NCBI GenBank assembly: GCA_911728455.2
Contig: OU452231.1
Coordinates: 17,875,838-17,939,837, forward strand
Source: Marthasterias glacialis
Lineage: Eukaryota; Echinodermata; Asteroidea; Forcipulatida; Asteriidae
Length of the DNA: 64,000 nucleotides
Reading direction: 5' to 3'
In this document: piece by piece, positions 1 to 13,230 of the stretch
How positions within the stretch are numbered: position 1 is the stretch's first letter
How the letters are laid out: each line of letters opens with the position of its first letter
Notes under the pieces: generated by a model
What the model was told of the DNA's origin: nothing
Seen by the model: the letters and a program-made list of their open reading frames with translations, nothing else
Database searches by the model: none
Made by a program: the position numbers and the translations under genes

Positions 1-1636
1 TATCGATCACGATTTGGTATCAACATCGACTTCTCTCAATTACTGGACGAACTATGTTGTGAATTTGCACGTTTCTTACCACAAGTTTAGTCTCTCTCCA
101 CCGCACTTCGTCCCGTTCTGCCATTTTTCAGATGGTCAGTGGATGGTACTTTGTAATCAATCATATCAAATGCATTCAAAGAATATTGGAAACCAGCGTG
201 GTACAGACAGAGGGCGTTTCTCTGAGTGAAAAACTTGACAAGTGTAAATCGCAAGCCCCAACCGTCCGACCGGAAGGCTGCCTACAAGGGTTGGGGCGGG
301 GATACCTAGATCAAGCTGGGGTGTATCCCAATAAATAAAAGTCTTATAACAACCCACGCTCAATGAGCAAAATAAAAAACAAACAAGAAACTATTGAAAA
401 AGTATGTTTAAATAAAAACGCAAATGTGCAGCAGCCTGATGTGCAGTGACATCTAAACTTCAGTTTTCTTTTCAATTTTCTGGGCGTATGTCAGGGTCCC
501 CCACCCTCTACGCCCATCACAATCACTACAGGAGTGCTAATTTTCAAACAGAAAAATTGCCGTCGTGGGAAAGGGGTTCCATACTTGACAAATTTGGGGG
601 CCTTGCTTGAATATCAAAACTACCAAAATTGAGAGTTGAAAAAAACCTGATACAATATTGGACCCTATTTCAACATTCCCTGAAAAGACCTAAAATCTGC
701 TTGTCATTTAAAGACATTTTCGAGCCCTCTCAATTATTAATGAGGCTCTGCTCATTGATTCAGTCTCTATTAATTAGTACGTGGAGTGCACATGAAAAAC
801 ACTGGCAAGAGTTTAGAGACAAAAGACAGGAAATTTATTCCCAATAAAGACAAAGTGATACAATAATGACAAATAAAATCAATTGTGTCAATTTATTTTA
901 AAAACGTATTCTCAGTTCATCAAAAACTATAATAATGTCTCTGAACAAAACATGTCCCAGTTGGAATACATCTTCATTTGTAATAAAGTAACAATAGTTT
1001 ACTTGGGGTTTGATGTGTAAATACTCTCAAGTTACCCAATTCATTTTCCAAAAGAAAAAACCCATTTTATATTTACATTTACAACTCTAAAATCTAAAAT
1101 TTCTACAAAAATAGCTATTTACATTAAGATATATTTCACAGCACAAAGTATGCACGAGACATCAATTATGTACATACTGGTAAGTACCATTCTAGCAACC
1201 ATAATGTGTAGTAGTGCTAAATACCTCACACTATGTGTTACTTCCCTGATAATAAATACCACCAGAAAGGGGTCAAAAATGAAAGAAAAAAAAGTTGAAC
1301 GCAAAATACTACCTCAAAATCAAGATTTAAAAATATTGTTTGCAAGTGCCCCCTTCCATAAAGAAAAATGTAGATACATGCAAATAAAATTGTACCTGGA
1401 CCCCCCCCCCCCAACTGAAAAGTGGACTCCACTCAAGTCACATCGGCAAATGACTCAGAATCGACTATCAATTCTCAGACATAACACTGACAACTAATAC
1501 ATAAGTCATAATATTTTTCCTTACAACTTTTGCCAACTTTAAAAAGACTTAATATTTAATGCATTATCTGGATGCTTATTTTGTTATCATAATGATGAGA
1601 AACAGATACATGTACATCATAGGCCTATCGCAGCAA

Positions 1637-1694
1637 GACTCGGTCTCCCCCTGGGTCTCAGACTGGGTCTCAGACTCGGTCTCAGACTCAGACT
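1637..1694 (+). repeat. Short tandem array of ggtctcagact units
   Basis: About five degenerate 10-14-bp units (gactcggtctc, gggtctcagact). Confidence 0.6.
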
Positions 1695-2642
1695 ACCTAC
1701 CTTCTACCTACATGTAACACTCTGCATGTTTTAAAAGTGTATGATTAGGTACGGGAAAACACCAGTAAGGTCATCCCTTACTACATCCTAGAACATATAA
1801 CCTTTATAATCAGTTTGTAACTATTTCACTATTAAGCCATACTTTTTTCTCCCCGCTTTGGATGACAATATATGGAAGATTACCTTGCGAAAAAGCACTC
1901 ATAAAGGGAAGGAGGGGATTATAAAATGTCCCTTTTTATAAGTCGTCAATAACATGGTAAAAATTGTGTTTTTCTCTTTAAAACAGCCTAAGTATAATTA
2001 TGGTGAAATATAAAACACATTTAATTAACTTGGAATTAACGCTTTATCTTCCTTCACAGAGGAAATGATCTTTGGCCAAAATTATAAATCATTTCATAAT
2101 TCAGCTTTTCATATTGCAGTTAGCTAGTTCAGTTTATAAATTGTAGTTTAATTTGGATAATAAAGTTTTACTGAAAAAACAATTAGCATAATGTCATCAT
2201 TACAGTAATATAAGGTCCGCATTACAATTTGTATGAATTCCATAAATTTAGTTTACCATTATTTTGAAGCAATAAGGAGACATTTGGTGCCTCTAGGTGG
2301 CAGCAGACTTACCAGAAAAACCCATTCATTCGGCCCCACTGGTCTCATCCAAGACTGCTGGGATGGGCTGATAGCGCGTGCACAAATTCTTGTTCAGGAT
2401 GTAGTTATGCATGATGGGAATGATTGTACTGCTGATCGGCACAATGCGCACAATCATAAAGCGTACACACATAATTATGATAATGTAAGCGATTAGTTAG
2501 CTCTCTTGGTTTTTAAACCAAAGCTTGAAGAAGAATACAACTAGTCAGGTACTCAATGAATGATGTTGCGATCAAGGGAAGTTTTTTCCACCATGACCAT
2601 CTTCAAACCATGTAAATTATGTGCAAGTCTGTGAACATTTAT

Positions 2643-2885
2643 AGTTTTGATCTTACCAATGTTGTGCACACCCTTTCAAGTCCTTTTGATTATTACAAAC
2701 TAAGGACATTGGGTTCTTATATAGTGCACAAATCCTAGTAGCAAGATCAAGGCACTTTACAACATTATTATCCCTGTTCATCAGGCATTCATCAGACTTT
2801 CTCAACTGACTCCTTGGGGAGCATACAACCCATATATTAGCGCTTAAGGTGTTAATCCAACATGACACCGTCTCAGCCCTCACTT
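2643..2885 (-). repeat. Dispersed repeat D copy
   Basis: Minus-strand words cagggataataatgttgtaaag, gtgttggattaacacc-like and gagggctgagac recur at 37160-37360 on the plus strand. The segment just before it (2575-2670) is also repeated at 33118-33215. Confidence 0.55.
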
Positions 2886-3860
2886 ATAGTACTTAGCCAA
2901 CGATGTTTTACAAGTTACAATAAATACTGGGAGTAACATTAACCAACTGTTGAAAGAGGAAGACAATATAAAAAGACAGACCCATTAGTAGGCATTAAGT
3001 AGTAGTGTGCCCCTTACGCATTTTACACTTTATAAAATAATAGGTATTATTGACCAAAACAATAAAATTACTAACCATATAATTCAACAAACAATGAATC
3101 AACAATGCATTTTTCCCCACGCTTTGAAATGTGACTAAGTGTTGCAAAAGTTTGACCTGATTTCAAGATTTAAAAATATTACAATAGGCATTTATTAGGT
3201 GCTATTACACTATTATAACCCGTTAATTGGGTCTTCATCATTCCTAACACTATCTCAACTTCTTATGAGTATGCAGCAACGGCAGCCAAATTGGTGCACA
3301 GGTGGCTAGTCATTCACATCAACAATCTCTACCCTCACTGGCACCCATTTGCTCCTGAAGAAGCAATGGTTAAGTGTTTTCCCCCACAACACAAGTATCA
3401 CGATCCGATTTCAAACCCACACTCTGATGACATACATGTACATAGCCATCAGAACTTAGCTTCAATGATTTAGACCGCACGGCCGAAAGACTTGAATTCA
3501 CTGTGAAAATTAACAGTGTTCTAGACAATTTTTGAATTTTTCTTTTTCCACCAGAATCTACAATAAATGCTTTGTATGGTGACATGAAAATCTCAAAATT
3601 GGTCCCTGGGATAATCTGTTAAACATTTTATGGCCGTTATGCATTATAAATGCCAAGAAGTTTTAGGTTTTTGCCAGACCAGGTCTCAATCCACTAAGAG
3701 AATAATGGTGAAACTAAACTAAATAAACCACAATGTGATTTATAATTTTAACAATCTAATTTACCAATACTATCGCCGAAGTCGTGATGTCATTCAGAGG
3801 TCACCAGCTACAACCAGTTCATGCCCTCATGTTCGATCAGACATACGGAGCACTAAGAGA

Positions 3861-3985
3861 GGTGGATTTCACAAAACTAGTCCTAACTTAGGACGAGTCC
3901 CAACTTATGACTAGTCCTATAAGTTAGGACTAGTAACTCGTCGTAACTCCAGATAAGACTAGTCCTAGCGCTTTGTAAAATCCAC
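3861..3985. mobile_element. Short foldback MITE
   Basis: Ends ggtggatttcacaaa and ctttgtaaaatccac. The interior is built from repeated and inverted actagtcctaa words. Confidence 0.7.
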
Positions 3986-4595
3986 ATCAAGGCCATGCAG
4001 GCAGTTTTTTTATAGAGCTTAAAAAAAAGACCTTTGTACATTTTTGAGATAAAACCCAAACATATTGAATGACAGCTACTTCAATTAAAAATTGGACCAA
4101 CTTGAATAAAAAATGGTGAATCTTTGGCATGTAAATTTGATCTTTTTGTGTTAAGTGTTAACTGTATTGAATACAATGTCGTTAGTCACAAAGCGCCTGA
4201 TCCATTGCTAAGGAAGTGATCTCAAACTACGACAGCAAATAGCTGTATTTAATTTGTAAAGAAATGTTTTAGAACTTGAATAACTACCTGTGTGGGGAAA
4301 AACTATAATGGTGAATTGCTTCATTATTCTTAACCTGAGCAATATATGGGTTGCACATGACGTCAACATAGGGAAAAATCAGCCATCTTTGATGACAGTG
4401 ACTGCACATTTTTTTAGCGCACAACTGTGCATTACCGTAAGATCAGAACACGGTACGCGTGTGTTATGTAAATTCCTTCCATGATTAGTTGGTAAGCAAC
4501 TCAAGCTGCATTTAAATTTACAGAGCTTGACACGGCTACAGGCCAAAATAGAAATTGTCACCAAAGATGGCATCTATTGCAACCCATCTATTCTT

Positions 4596-4601
4596 TTTAT
4601 T
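4596..4601 (-). other. Polyadenylation signal of the tincar-like gene
   Basis: AATAAA on the minus strand, about 195 bases beyond the stop codon of the eight-pass membrane protein. It is the nearest good signal after the stop. Confidence 0.4.
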
Positions 4602-4794
4602 GTCTCTTACATTTACTGTACATGTAGCTATATGAATATACACAGTAGCATTGTACATGTACCCATCAGACCCAACACAAACATTCTCCATTTGTTGTAG
4701 ACTTGTGATTTTTTCCCAACACACTGAATAACATACTTACAAGAAAACAAATATTTACACATGAAACTGTTTATGTTTGTTAGATGCAATCAAA

Positions 4795-7700
4795 TCAACA
4801 AACACTATTTGCTCTTGCGCTTCCTGGAGAACTGCGGGGAGAACGTGAATCATGGATCCGGCACTCCTCCCCTGGCAAATCATCAGCCAAAGTCTGCGCT
4901 AACAGCGACTCTTCTTCAATGCAGGTACTGCGGATGCTGTGGTCACTTGTTCTATGCGGCGACCTGGATACGCCTTTGTGAAAAGTAGCCACCTGCTGCC
5001 CTCGCTTGGGAGAACGAGGCGACTCTAAGAGACTACTTGGATGAGACGGGCTTGGTGAGTCTTGTTTAGAGTCCGAACTGACTAGACGTGTGTAAACGCT
5101 GGATGACCCATTCCCTGAGAAGCCCTCGATGGTTGTTTCACTCTGTTGTTGAGGACGACAACTTTGTGAGGACTCCTTGGGGGGGCTCTTGTCTGATCTA
5201 CCGGCAATTGTGATCTGTTTAAGCTCAACATCTTGGGACGAATTACCGACAAAACGGCTGGTATAAGAGCTGGAGTCAGAAGTGAGATTCTGTGTGCTGG
5301 GTGGTTGAATAGTAAAGTTCCAGTCACGTTTTATGGTAAAACCAATCCACATTACCAGCCAAAAGGCCATGTAGATTGTGTCAAAGATCATACACCCCAG
5401 CAGTCTGGCGTCTTTAGAGACCTGGTACACCCCAAGGTATTCAATGGTCAACGGGACCTTACAAGAAACAAACACACACATAACCAGGGCTGCGGCAATG
5501 TTAGAGATATACCCATTGCACTTGAGAGGAAAGCTAGTTGGTTGGATCTGTATGCCTGTTTTCGCCGCTCTCTGTTTGTACTCCGCCTCCTTCAGCCGAC
5601 TATAACCGTACATGTAGGTAATCACTGCCGACATGAAGACTGTTATATTATTAGTAAGGTAGACGCCGACTAAGCCTGTTGGAGCTGAGAATACGGGGTT
5701 AGCTTTCAACCCATAGGCGTGCCAGCCATACCAGTGCAGCTTGTACAGCAACGAGAAGCCGATGAACCCAAGTGCATACTGGATGGCATTGAGCATCAAC
5801 TGAGCTGCAAAGATAAATGCAAAGCCCTTGTGACACAGCCAGAAAACATCCGCGTAGCGGACTCCGTAGAAGAACAACGGGATGACGTAGTTGATGTAGT
5901 TGAGTGTCACCATGTAGACCTTGAAGGGATCAATGGTGGGAATGATCTTGGAGGTCTGGTCAATGTTATCTGGGAAGTAAGAGCCTGAGCTGTTGTGCAT
6001 AGACTGTGCAAGCTGCTCATACTGTCGCATTGATGTCACGCCAACTAGAACTTCAGATCGCCATATTGCATCTGTCCAAAACAAACAAACAAAGCCCATG
6101 AGCACAGTTTGTTTTAAAAAAATGTCAGGGCTCAAATTTTACACTGAACTGCAGGCCCGAGGCCAGTGATTTTAGTGGTTTACTATCACTAGTAAACATG
6201 GGGGTACAACCATTTGTAAATCTCTTTTGGGAGGAGTGTTGGCTCTGAAAAGAGCCGGTGTGGTCTCAACATTTCAAACAGTATTTTCCTTCTCCTGAAA
6301 ACGAGCAGAGTATAGGCCTACCTTTAAAAACGGTGAGACCACAACGGCTCATTTCAGAGCCAACACTCCTCCCAAAAGAGATTTACACATGGTTGTACCC
6401 GCAAGTTTTACGAGCAATAATTACTTTGTACTATCCACACCATGCAAAGCTTCAAACATCACTAACTTACCTGAGGTTAGTAAGCCATACTGTATAGCTC
6501 TAGCCTGTAAGAACATCAAAGGTAACAAGAGACAGAATGCAGATATGAAGTGAAGAGTAGCTCCAACAGGACCTAAGTGTTTGGTCACCCTACGTATAGC
6601 TTGTAGGTACTTGACGATTCGACGCTGTGTTGACACGCTGAAATGAAACCACAAGGACGGTGCAGGAAAAGAAGGAAGTTTGAAGGTTAAAAAAAAAAGG
6701 GTTATGAAGAACATTTCTTTCAGTATCTATATTCTAAAATATATTATCCTTTATAATGGATATTTGGCAGACAAATTTACTTGTCAATTACAGTCTCAGT
6801 GGAAAAGAATGCCAGTGTCTTCAGGAAAAGTTAAAGAGACACACTGCCTTCGGATTGGACACTTTGGGGCTATACAAAGTGTTTATTATAAAATGAATAT
6901 GATTGGAGATATTTTAAACGTAGAATATAATGATTCACATAAATATCCCTTGAAATTATGTGGCTTTTGTTTAATTTCGTGCCAGAACAAGGTCCGCCAT
7001 TTTGTAGAACCAAATTGCTGATTACACAAAATGGCGGACCATATGTAGAGCATATGTAGAGTTTGGTTCTGCTGGTTGTATTTCCAGAGGCAAATTTATG
7101 TTTTTTGAATCACTACTCACTAATTACAACACACTGTTTGTGTTTTCTGTTTCATGAACTACTCTTAAAAAGGATCAGCAAAATTTTAAGAGATTTGAAG
7201 GCAATGTGTCCATTCAATTCATTCACACCGTCTAGTTTTCAATAAACACACCATACAACTAACAAGTGAAAAATTCACAAATATACCGAAGAATAAAAAA
7301 AGTTTAATGTTTCATCCTATGTCAGGGATTTTGTGCAGGTTCATACTGGGCTTATTTTGATTGCCGCAATCAAAAGGAGCAACGGTTCTTTATGAATCTT
7401 CGAATGCTATTTTCTTGATTTTGACAGTATTTTGAACAGAGTTATTTCCCTGGAGGCTTGGTACTGGTATGAATTTAACAATCAGTGAGCTTTTCAGCTT
7501 GTATTGTTTGCTTGTGTAGTCACGTCAACATCACAGATGGCAGATGCCTGCGATGTGTTGAAAGAACTGAACGCTAGGTGCATTGTATGATGGTGGTACA
7601 TGTCTATACAGGGTACTTCCAATATAACAAATGAATTTACCTTCTGGGGTCACAACCCGGGCCTAATTTTATAGAGCACAAAAAGTAGCTAAGCACAACT

Positions 7701-10700
7701 TATTCTTAACAGAATAAGATTACCAACCAAAATATCATGTCACATGTACCATCTGTAACTGGTTTCCTGTATTGCTTAGCAGAAAATTTGAAAGCCAAAT
7801 TTTAGCGGCTGTATGAAATTGGGCACTGGTATATAAAAAGTCACTCTTTTAATAAACAGTTAGGTATCATCTACCAAAAAACCTCATTTACCTTTGGGCC
7901 GAGTCATCATTCTGTTTGAGTAGTCCGAGCTTTCCTTGATCATTCGCACGATTACCAACCTTGAAGATCTGCGTCGGAATGAAAAGTATGATGAGCAGAA
8001 ATGCCGACACCATTAGTAGGATGTAGAGATTCAACTCGGCGTTTGGACGACCTGTAAGAGTAAATTTGGTACCAAATTGTTAATTACAATTGGCTTTTAA
8101 AAATGGTAACCTGTCCTGCCTTTCACCTCTGTGGACCCCGGTTCGAATTCCACTTAGGACCAAAGCCTTACATGTAGATTGGGTTTTCAGTCCCTACTTT
8201 ACTGCGTTGGGTGTTCCCAAGTTGGGTTTTCCTCCCACATCTAAAACAAAGATTTCCTCAGCATCTTCTCATATCACAGCTTCAGGCCAATCGGTTACAG
8301 TGCCAGTCACTTTTAAGGGTCCATTGGTTTCATTTCCAGCAAGATATAATAACAACAATAATTAGATGTTAAAAGCTTTTCTTCTGGCATGCCTGGACAA
8401 ACACAAAGCCATTCTGATTAATGTGTCTTTTTGTTTACATTAAAAAGGGACCGTCCATAGTTTTCCACATTTGTAATGTCCCACAAAGAGTACTATTTTT
8501 CAAGGCCCTCTAAATAGCACTCAACATTTTTAAACACCTTGGCTTCTGATGTTTGTGTCATTCTCTTCTTCTATTTCAAGTTTGCTGGAAATGTTTTTTT
8601 TTCCTTCACATGCTTTTCGAACACAGAAAGAATAATGTAGCACCTGCGTCCCACAAGCAACTCTGCCTTTGGCCTCGTTGCATATAGTCGCAGAAGTGCT
8701 ATATGTTCCAAATTTCCACAAGCGCTTGTGGAATAACTAATAATCTAACACTAACAGCCACAGAGGCCTAACAGACATAGCAGGCGGATCAATCCTGGAT
8801 CAATCCTGAATCAATATGTGAACGTTCCCCCACTTTGAATAGCGTTTTGTTTACCATACTTTAAGCAAGGATTTCGTACTGACATTCATGCATGATTTGT
8901 CAAAAAAATCGTGCTTAAATGGTGAACAGCAAATTTACTCAACACTGGAAATTTTTTGTAAAGACAAACTTCATTGTAAATTCAAACTTCATTGTAAATT
9001 CAATGGCTGAACCTGCAGTATGGGTATACTCTAAATTCAACCATTATAATGTACATGTATTGTACATGCCCCTGCTGTGTTCTTTCAACAATTAAAAGTT
9101 AATGATTGGTAAAAAAATGTAAAACATTTCAATTAACCTGACGTCATCGTCCATGTTAAATCTTGCTTACGCCATTTTTCAGAATCCCTAGCATTAGAAT
9201 GCAGTGCGAATTTTCAGTAACATGAATGGTTAGTCGCGCACCACAACTTTACATGCAGTTTGACCCAAGGCTGGAAATTTACAGAGAACAGCAGGCCTGG
9301 GCCAGTTATTTTCGCGTTGGGCCAGTACACATTAATGACTGGACAAATCCGGCGGGCCTCTCAGTTGAGGGTCGCAGTATGCTTACCCATAAGACATATG
9401 AGATATATCTTCTCTTAGTGCTTGTTCAAACAAAAACAGCTTATTTGTCAAACTGTGTAATTTTTTTAATCATTTTGAATCTGACCTTGTAACAAATTTT
9501 CTGGTCTAGTAAAACTTTGAGCTACAAGCCCTACAGTCTTGTGGATTTTCCCCGACAATTCTAGACTTCACTTCAAAAACTGGTAGACCATGAGCAGCAG
9601 ACAATACAGGTGCGTGACATCAATGCAAGGGGTGCAGATGCCATACTGTACTTATAGGTGGTCACCATGGATACATATACAATATAAAATTTCCCATGAC
9701 TACAATTCCAAACTCTTGTGTGCACTAATGTGAATCTAATGGCAATTCTATTGGCCTACACATGAGTTTCTGGCTCCATTAAAAAAACAAAATACAAGTT
9801 TGCTACATTAAATTCTCGGTGTGTTAAAAACATCCAGGAATAGTAAGCAGAATTTCTATGACCAAAAGCAATCTCATTGAGTACATAAGATACTCTATTT
9901 GGTGAGTGAAAATGATGCAAACCTTTTCCACAACCCAAATTTATTTATTAAATTATTCCCTTAACCAGTTGGTGCCAGCTGACGTGTATCCAAGAAAATA
10001 AAACAATGTGTAAAATTGGAATACAGGAACAAATGTCGCCCAGACATTCCACTGCCGAGCATGCACAGAGCACGCACACGCCGTATAACTCTCTGTTTCA
10101 CCCACACAAACAGGACACCTGGAGCTCAAAATTCACCACATTTTGGGCTAATGTGCAAACGTTATTGTGTAATCCCTGATTCCAAACCTTTGTCCTTCTG
10201 TTCCAAGAAGAGGATTACCAGAAATGGAGAGGCTTCAAAAATTGTTCATTCATTGTATTTTGGGTCAATGGAGGTAAGTCAGAGAGTGAACCGATGATCC
10301 ATTCTTGGTTTCGGATTTAGTACCAATCATAAGCCGTGGCCACAGGGCTGAGGTTTTGCAATTCACAGTGCATGAATTTGACATTTTCTCGATAGAGAAA
10401 ACAAAAATCTGGGTGCATTTTTGTTCTCTTGGCTTTGTCAAGTCATATTTTCTTTGGGTCAGCAGTACTCTCACAGAAAAATTATTCTGGCAATATCGGC
10501 TAAATAATCCTGTCAGGCTGGACGGGATAAAATGGAAGAATCCTGGCAGCAACTGATTAAAAGACATCTTTGATTGTCAGCCATTTTGAGTTTTCTTACA
10601 GATAGAACATATATATAAATGTGGCTTGACTAAAGCCCAAAGCCCAAAGCCCAAAGCCATGATATTAAAATAACCGCCTCACCTTGTGGCCATTCCAGTT

Positions 10701-10881
10701 TATCATAGTGTGCATAGTGTCTGGTTGCATCTAGACACAGGAAGAGCGTCACCACGACAACAAACACACAATACCAGATGGATTCCAACGAGTTTAGCTT
10801 GATGGTAAGCTTGCGTGAACACACCCTGACAGTTGTTGGCGGCGTTGCTTGCTCCATGACTACTCCTGTATAAGTGGACAT
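4795..10881 (-). CDS. Eight-pass membrane protein, tincar-like (4 coding exons)
   Basis: Four exons join in phase on the minus strand: 10881-10683, 8051-7892, 6637-6471 and 6071-4795 (stop TGA at 4797-4795). They total 1803 bases, or 600 residues. Every junction has an AG acceptor and a GT donor. Hydrophobic segments lie near residues 36-56, 73-94, 142-164, 225-250, 258-285, 300-325, 358-380 and 395-418, which makes eight membrane spans. After them comes a Ser/Pro-rich tail of about 180 residues with several SP sites, probably cytoplasmic. A GNRANDQGKLG motif follows span 2, and WYGWHAYGLKANPVFSAPTG lies between spans 5 and 6. Eight spans and these loops recall the Tincar family (named for Drosophila tincar), but that name comes from memory and is tentative. 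Tincar of flies is much longer. The start is uncertain: ATG at 10881, or ATG at 10857 just after a possible acceptor. Introns contain MITEs and a SINE. Confidence 0.75.
6199..6402. mobile_element. MITE with 72-bp inverted repeats
   Basis: The arms 6199-6270 and 6331-6402 are inverted copies sharing gagatttac, gggaggagtgttggctctga and gtggtctca, with about 60 bp between them. It is in intron 3 of the tincar-like gene. Confidence 0.8.
7659..7826 (+). repeat. Foldback repeat B, copy 1
   Basis: Begins gggcctaattttatagagc and ends tgaaattgggcac. The interior has ccaaccaaaatatcatgtc and acatgtaccat. Related copies lie at 43064-43365, 57235-57404 and partly at 63245-63358. Confidence 0.65.
8080..8364 (+). 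mobile_element. tRNA-derived SINE family S2 copy
   Basis: A ccggttcgaattcc B box is followed by gggttttcagtccctac and a tail of aataacaacaataatt. Reverse copies lie at 55390-55660 and 57755-57990. It sits just outside exon 2 of the tincar-like gene, in intron 1. Confidence 0.65.
9245..9560 (+). repeat. Dispersed repeat G copy
   Basis: Contains gcaggcctgggccagttatt and gctacaagccctacagtctt, shared with 11695-12049. Confidence 0.5.
10070..10410 (+). repeat. Dispersed repeat F copy
   Basis: Shares ttccaaacctttgtcctt, gaggattac and attgtattttgg words with 39120-39450. Confidence 0.55.
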
Positions 10882-11694
10882 CACTGATGACCTTTTACAT
10901 GAAGGTCTCTATACAAACATAAGATTACACGTAAATATTGATCTGTAATGATAAACCTCTTGCTGCAGTAAAAAAATACAAGGACACACTAAATGATTAA
11001 AAATACAAATAAACAACAAGCGAAAAGTCTGATATTGAAGGATAATATTTAGTTTGAACAAGCTTGGGAAATTTGAACATTTTAACATTGTCTCACTTTC
11101 AAATATTGTAGCTGTTCGATATTTTAGGTGTTCCGGCAAAAGCCAGAACAACTATTGTTATTGTTTGGTTTTGTTTTTAGGTATACGGGCAATAGTCATT
11201 TTCTTTTAATTTGTTACTCAGTGATTGTACTTTTTTACTGGATAGCTATTTCTACATAGATGCTGAACATTTTTATTGTTCTGTTGATAGTGCATTATAG
11301 ATGTAGCTGGTTTGTAGCCTAACCATACTATATTTGCTTTATAATTTAAGTTTTTTTTATAAATATTTTGTAATTATAAACATATATATTCAGCCTTCGG
11401 TTGCTACATGTAGGACATTTTTTTTCAAAACCAACAAAACGTTTCAAATCAATTCAAGAACAGAAAAAATGAGATCAAACCAATTCACAATCACCTAACA
11501 TTGTTATAACCAATCCTACATTTACACGTATTGTCAGAGTGGAGCAGTCTGGTGTACCAGACATACAATTGCCATACATGTACATGTAAGCTCTGGTATT
11601 GTCAGAGTTTGGGTTCAGGTCCCGGTCATGGCAATTGAGCCAGACAATTTACGATGATTGCTTAGCAACTTTGGCAACTTTTCTGCTTCCAGAG

Positions 11695-12049
11695 CTCGAT
11701 ATTAACACTGGACCGCAGGACCGAGGCCAGTGATTTTAGCATGACCAGACAAGTCCCGAGTTCATGTGTTTTTCAATTCAATCTTTTTTTGTTTAAATTG
11801 GTGTTCAAATGTTGAGTTTGAGTCTGATAAATAGCTTTCAGTTTTGCTGAGTAGCAAAGTTTACTTATCCATAAGACAAAAGAAAGAAATCTTCTCTAAG
11901 TGTCTGTTCCATTTAAAACAGTTTATTTGTTAAAACTGTGTTCTCAATTTGATTCTGGTCGTGTAACAAAAATTCTGGTCCAGTGAAAAACTCTGAGCTA
12001 CAAGCCCTGCAGTCTTGTGGATTTTTCTCAAAAATTCGAGCCCTGGCTT
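11695..12049 (+). repeat. Dispersed repeat G copy
   Basis: Begins agctcgatattaacactgg and ends with gctacaagccctgcagtctt plus attcgagccc. Related segments are at 9245-9560, and fragments at 6125-6200, 37033-37130 and 50095-50380. It abuts repeat A at 12050. Confidence 0.55.
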
Positions 12050-12205
12050 CATTCTCAGAACGGCAAGGCTCTTTTTCAATGGCAAAGGGCAACTCTGTGG
12101 AAGAAATTTAAATTTCTGCTAGGGCAATTTGAGGAGCACCAAGGCAATGACTATAGGGGCATTGAGGCAAGTGCCTCCATTGCCTCGGTGAAGTATCAGG
12201 CCTGA
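12050..12205 (+). repeat. Repeat A copy
   Basis: Shares aaatttaaatttctgctag, gcaccaaggcaatgac and gcctcggtgaagtatcagg with the other A copies. Confidence 0.7.
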
Positions 12206-13230
12206 ATTATAAAATGCTTTTGGAAAATTTTGCAATTCGCAATTGGTCTGCAGAGTTGGTTCTCAGAAACAAACATAAACACAAACAGAAACTCTAAATT
12301 GAAAAAGAAAACAACATTACAAATTCACCAACTCCTTACTTCTTACAAGTCACATACTGTACAGTATGAACTAAAATGTAGTGGAAAGTTCTGTATTCCC
12401 CCGTCTACAAAACTAACATCTTAATAATAATCGTATGAATAATAATCTGAAACACATCTAGTAGGCCTATCAAAAGCCAACATCTGACAACAGAATTCAA
12501 AACAGCACTTATAAAATATGATAATTATCTGAAAGGGGACGTTCAAATATTACTTTTATAAAATAAACATGTTTGTTGTACTTACAGTATGTAACTCTTT
12601 GTTTAAAAACCTCTGAGGTCTCCAAGATGCTGCAAACCGTTGTCCAATGCCCTTACCCAGTATCTGACAATGGGATTTAAAAGCGCTCCGTTTTTATACT
12701 GCTAGTTGACGCTCTTGACTCTTGCAATACCTTGTATAAATGCAAACAAACCGGCACAGTAAACAGGTTTGAACCAGACATTGTACCCACAGCCGTGAAT
12801 AACACACTACTGTCTTATCTGTTTGCCTATTTGCCATTTTCTTTCCCATTTTTGTATATTGTGAGAACAGATATGAAATGACGTGAGCAGACCATATTTG
12901 TCAGTATTGAAATTAAGTAGGGGCTAAAGGTTACTTATCTACTAAGCATGAGGTTCAAGTCATTACAATAACTTTGAAAGGTAAAGTGCATTCCATGGAT
13001 ATTGAAAATTCCAAATTGATGTAAAATTGACACAGGTATTGCAAAATTGTTGGCAATATTTGATAGATTCTCTGTGCAGTGTGTAATAGGAGACCATAAC
13101 GGCTTGCGCATACAGCCTGTAATAAACTGCCCATAGCCTGATAGAGGCAGTAAAATAATATGTACATGTACTTCCCACAGGGGTCAAAATTGCTGGTAGC
13201 CTGCAAGGGGCTAGCGGATTAAAAGCCGGA

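Larger units (their letters stand above)
1..4595. other. Intergenic, repeats only
   Basis: AT-rich, with a poly-C run at 1401-1412, the short array at 1637, repeat D (2643-2885) and the foldback at 3861. I see no gene with convincing exons. Confidence 0.5.

Noticed and set aside
5233..5988. Long plus-strand frames across the tincar-like last exon
   Set aside because: Antisense shadows of a frame that encodes clear membrane segments on the minus strand.
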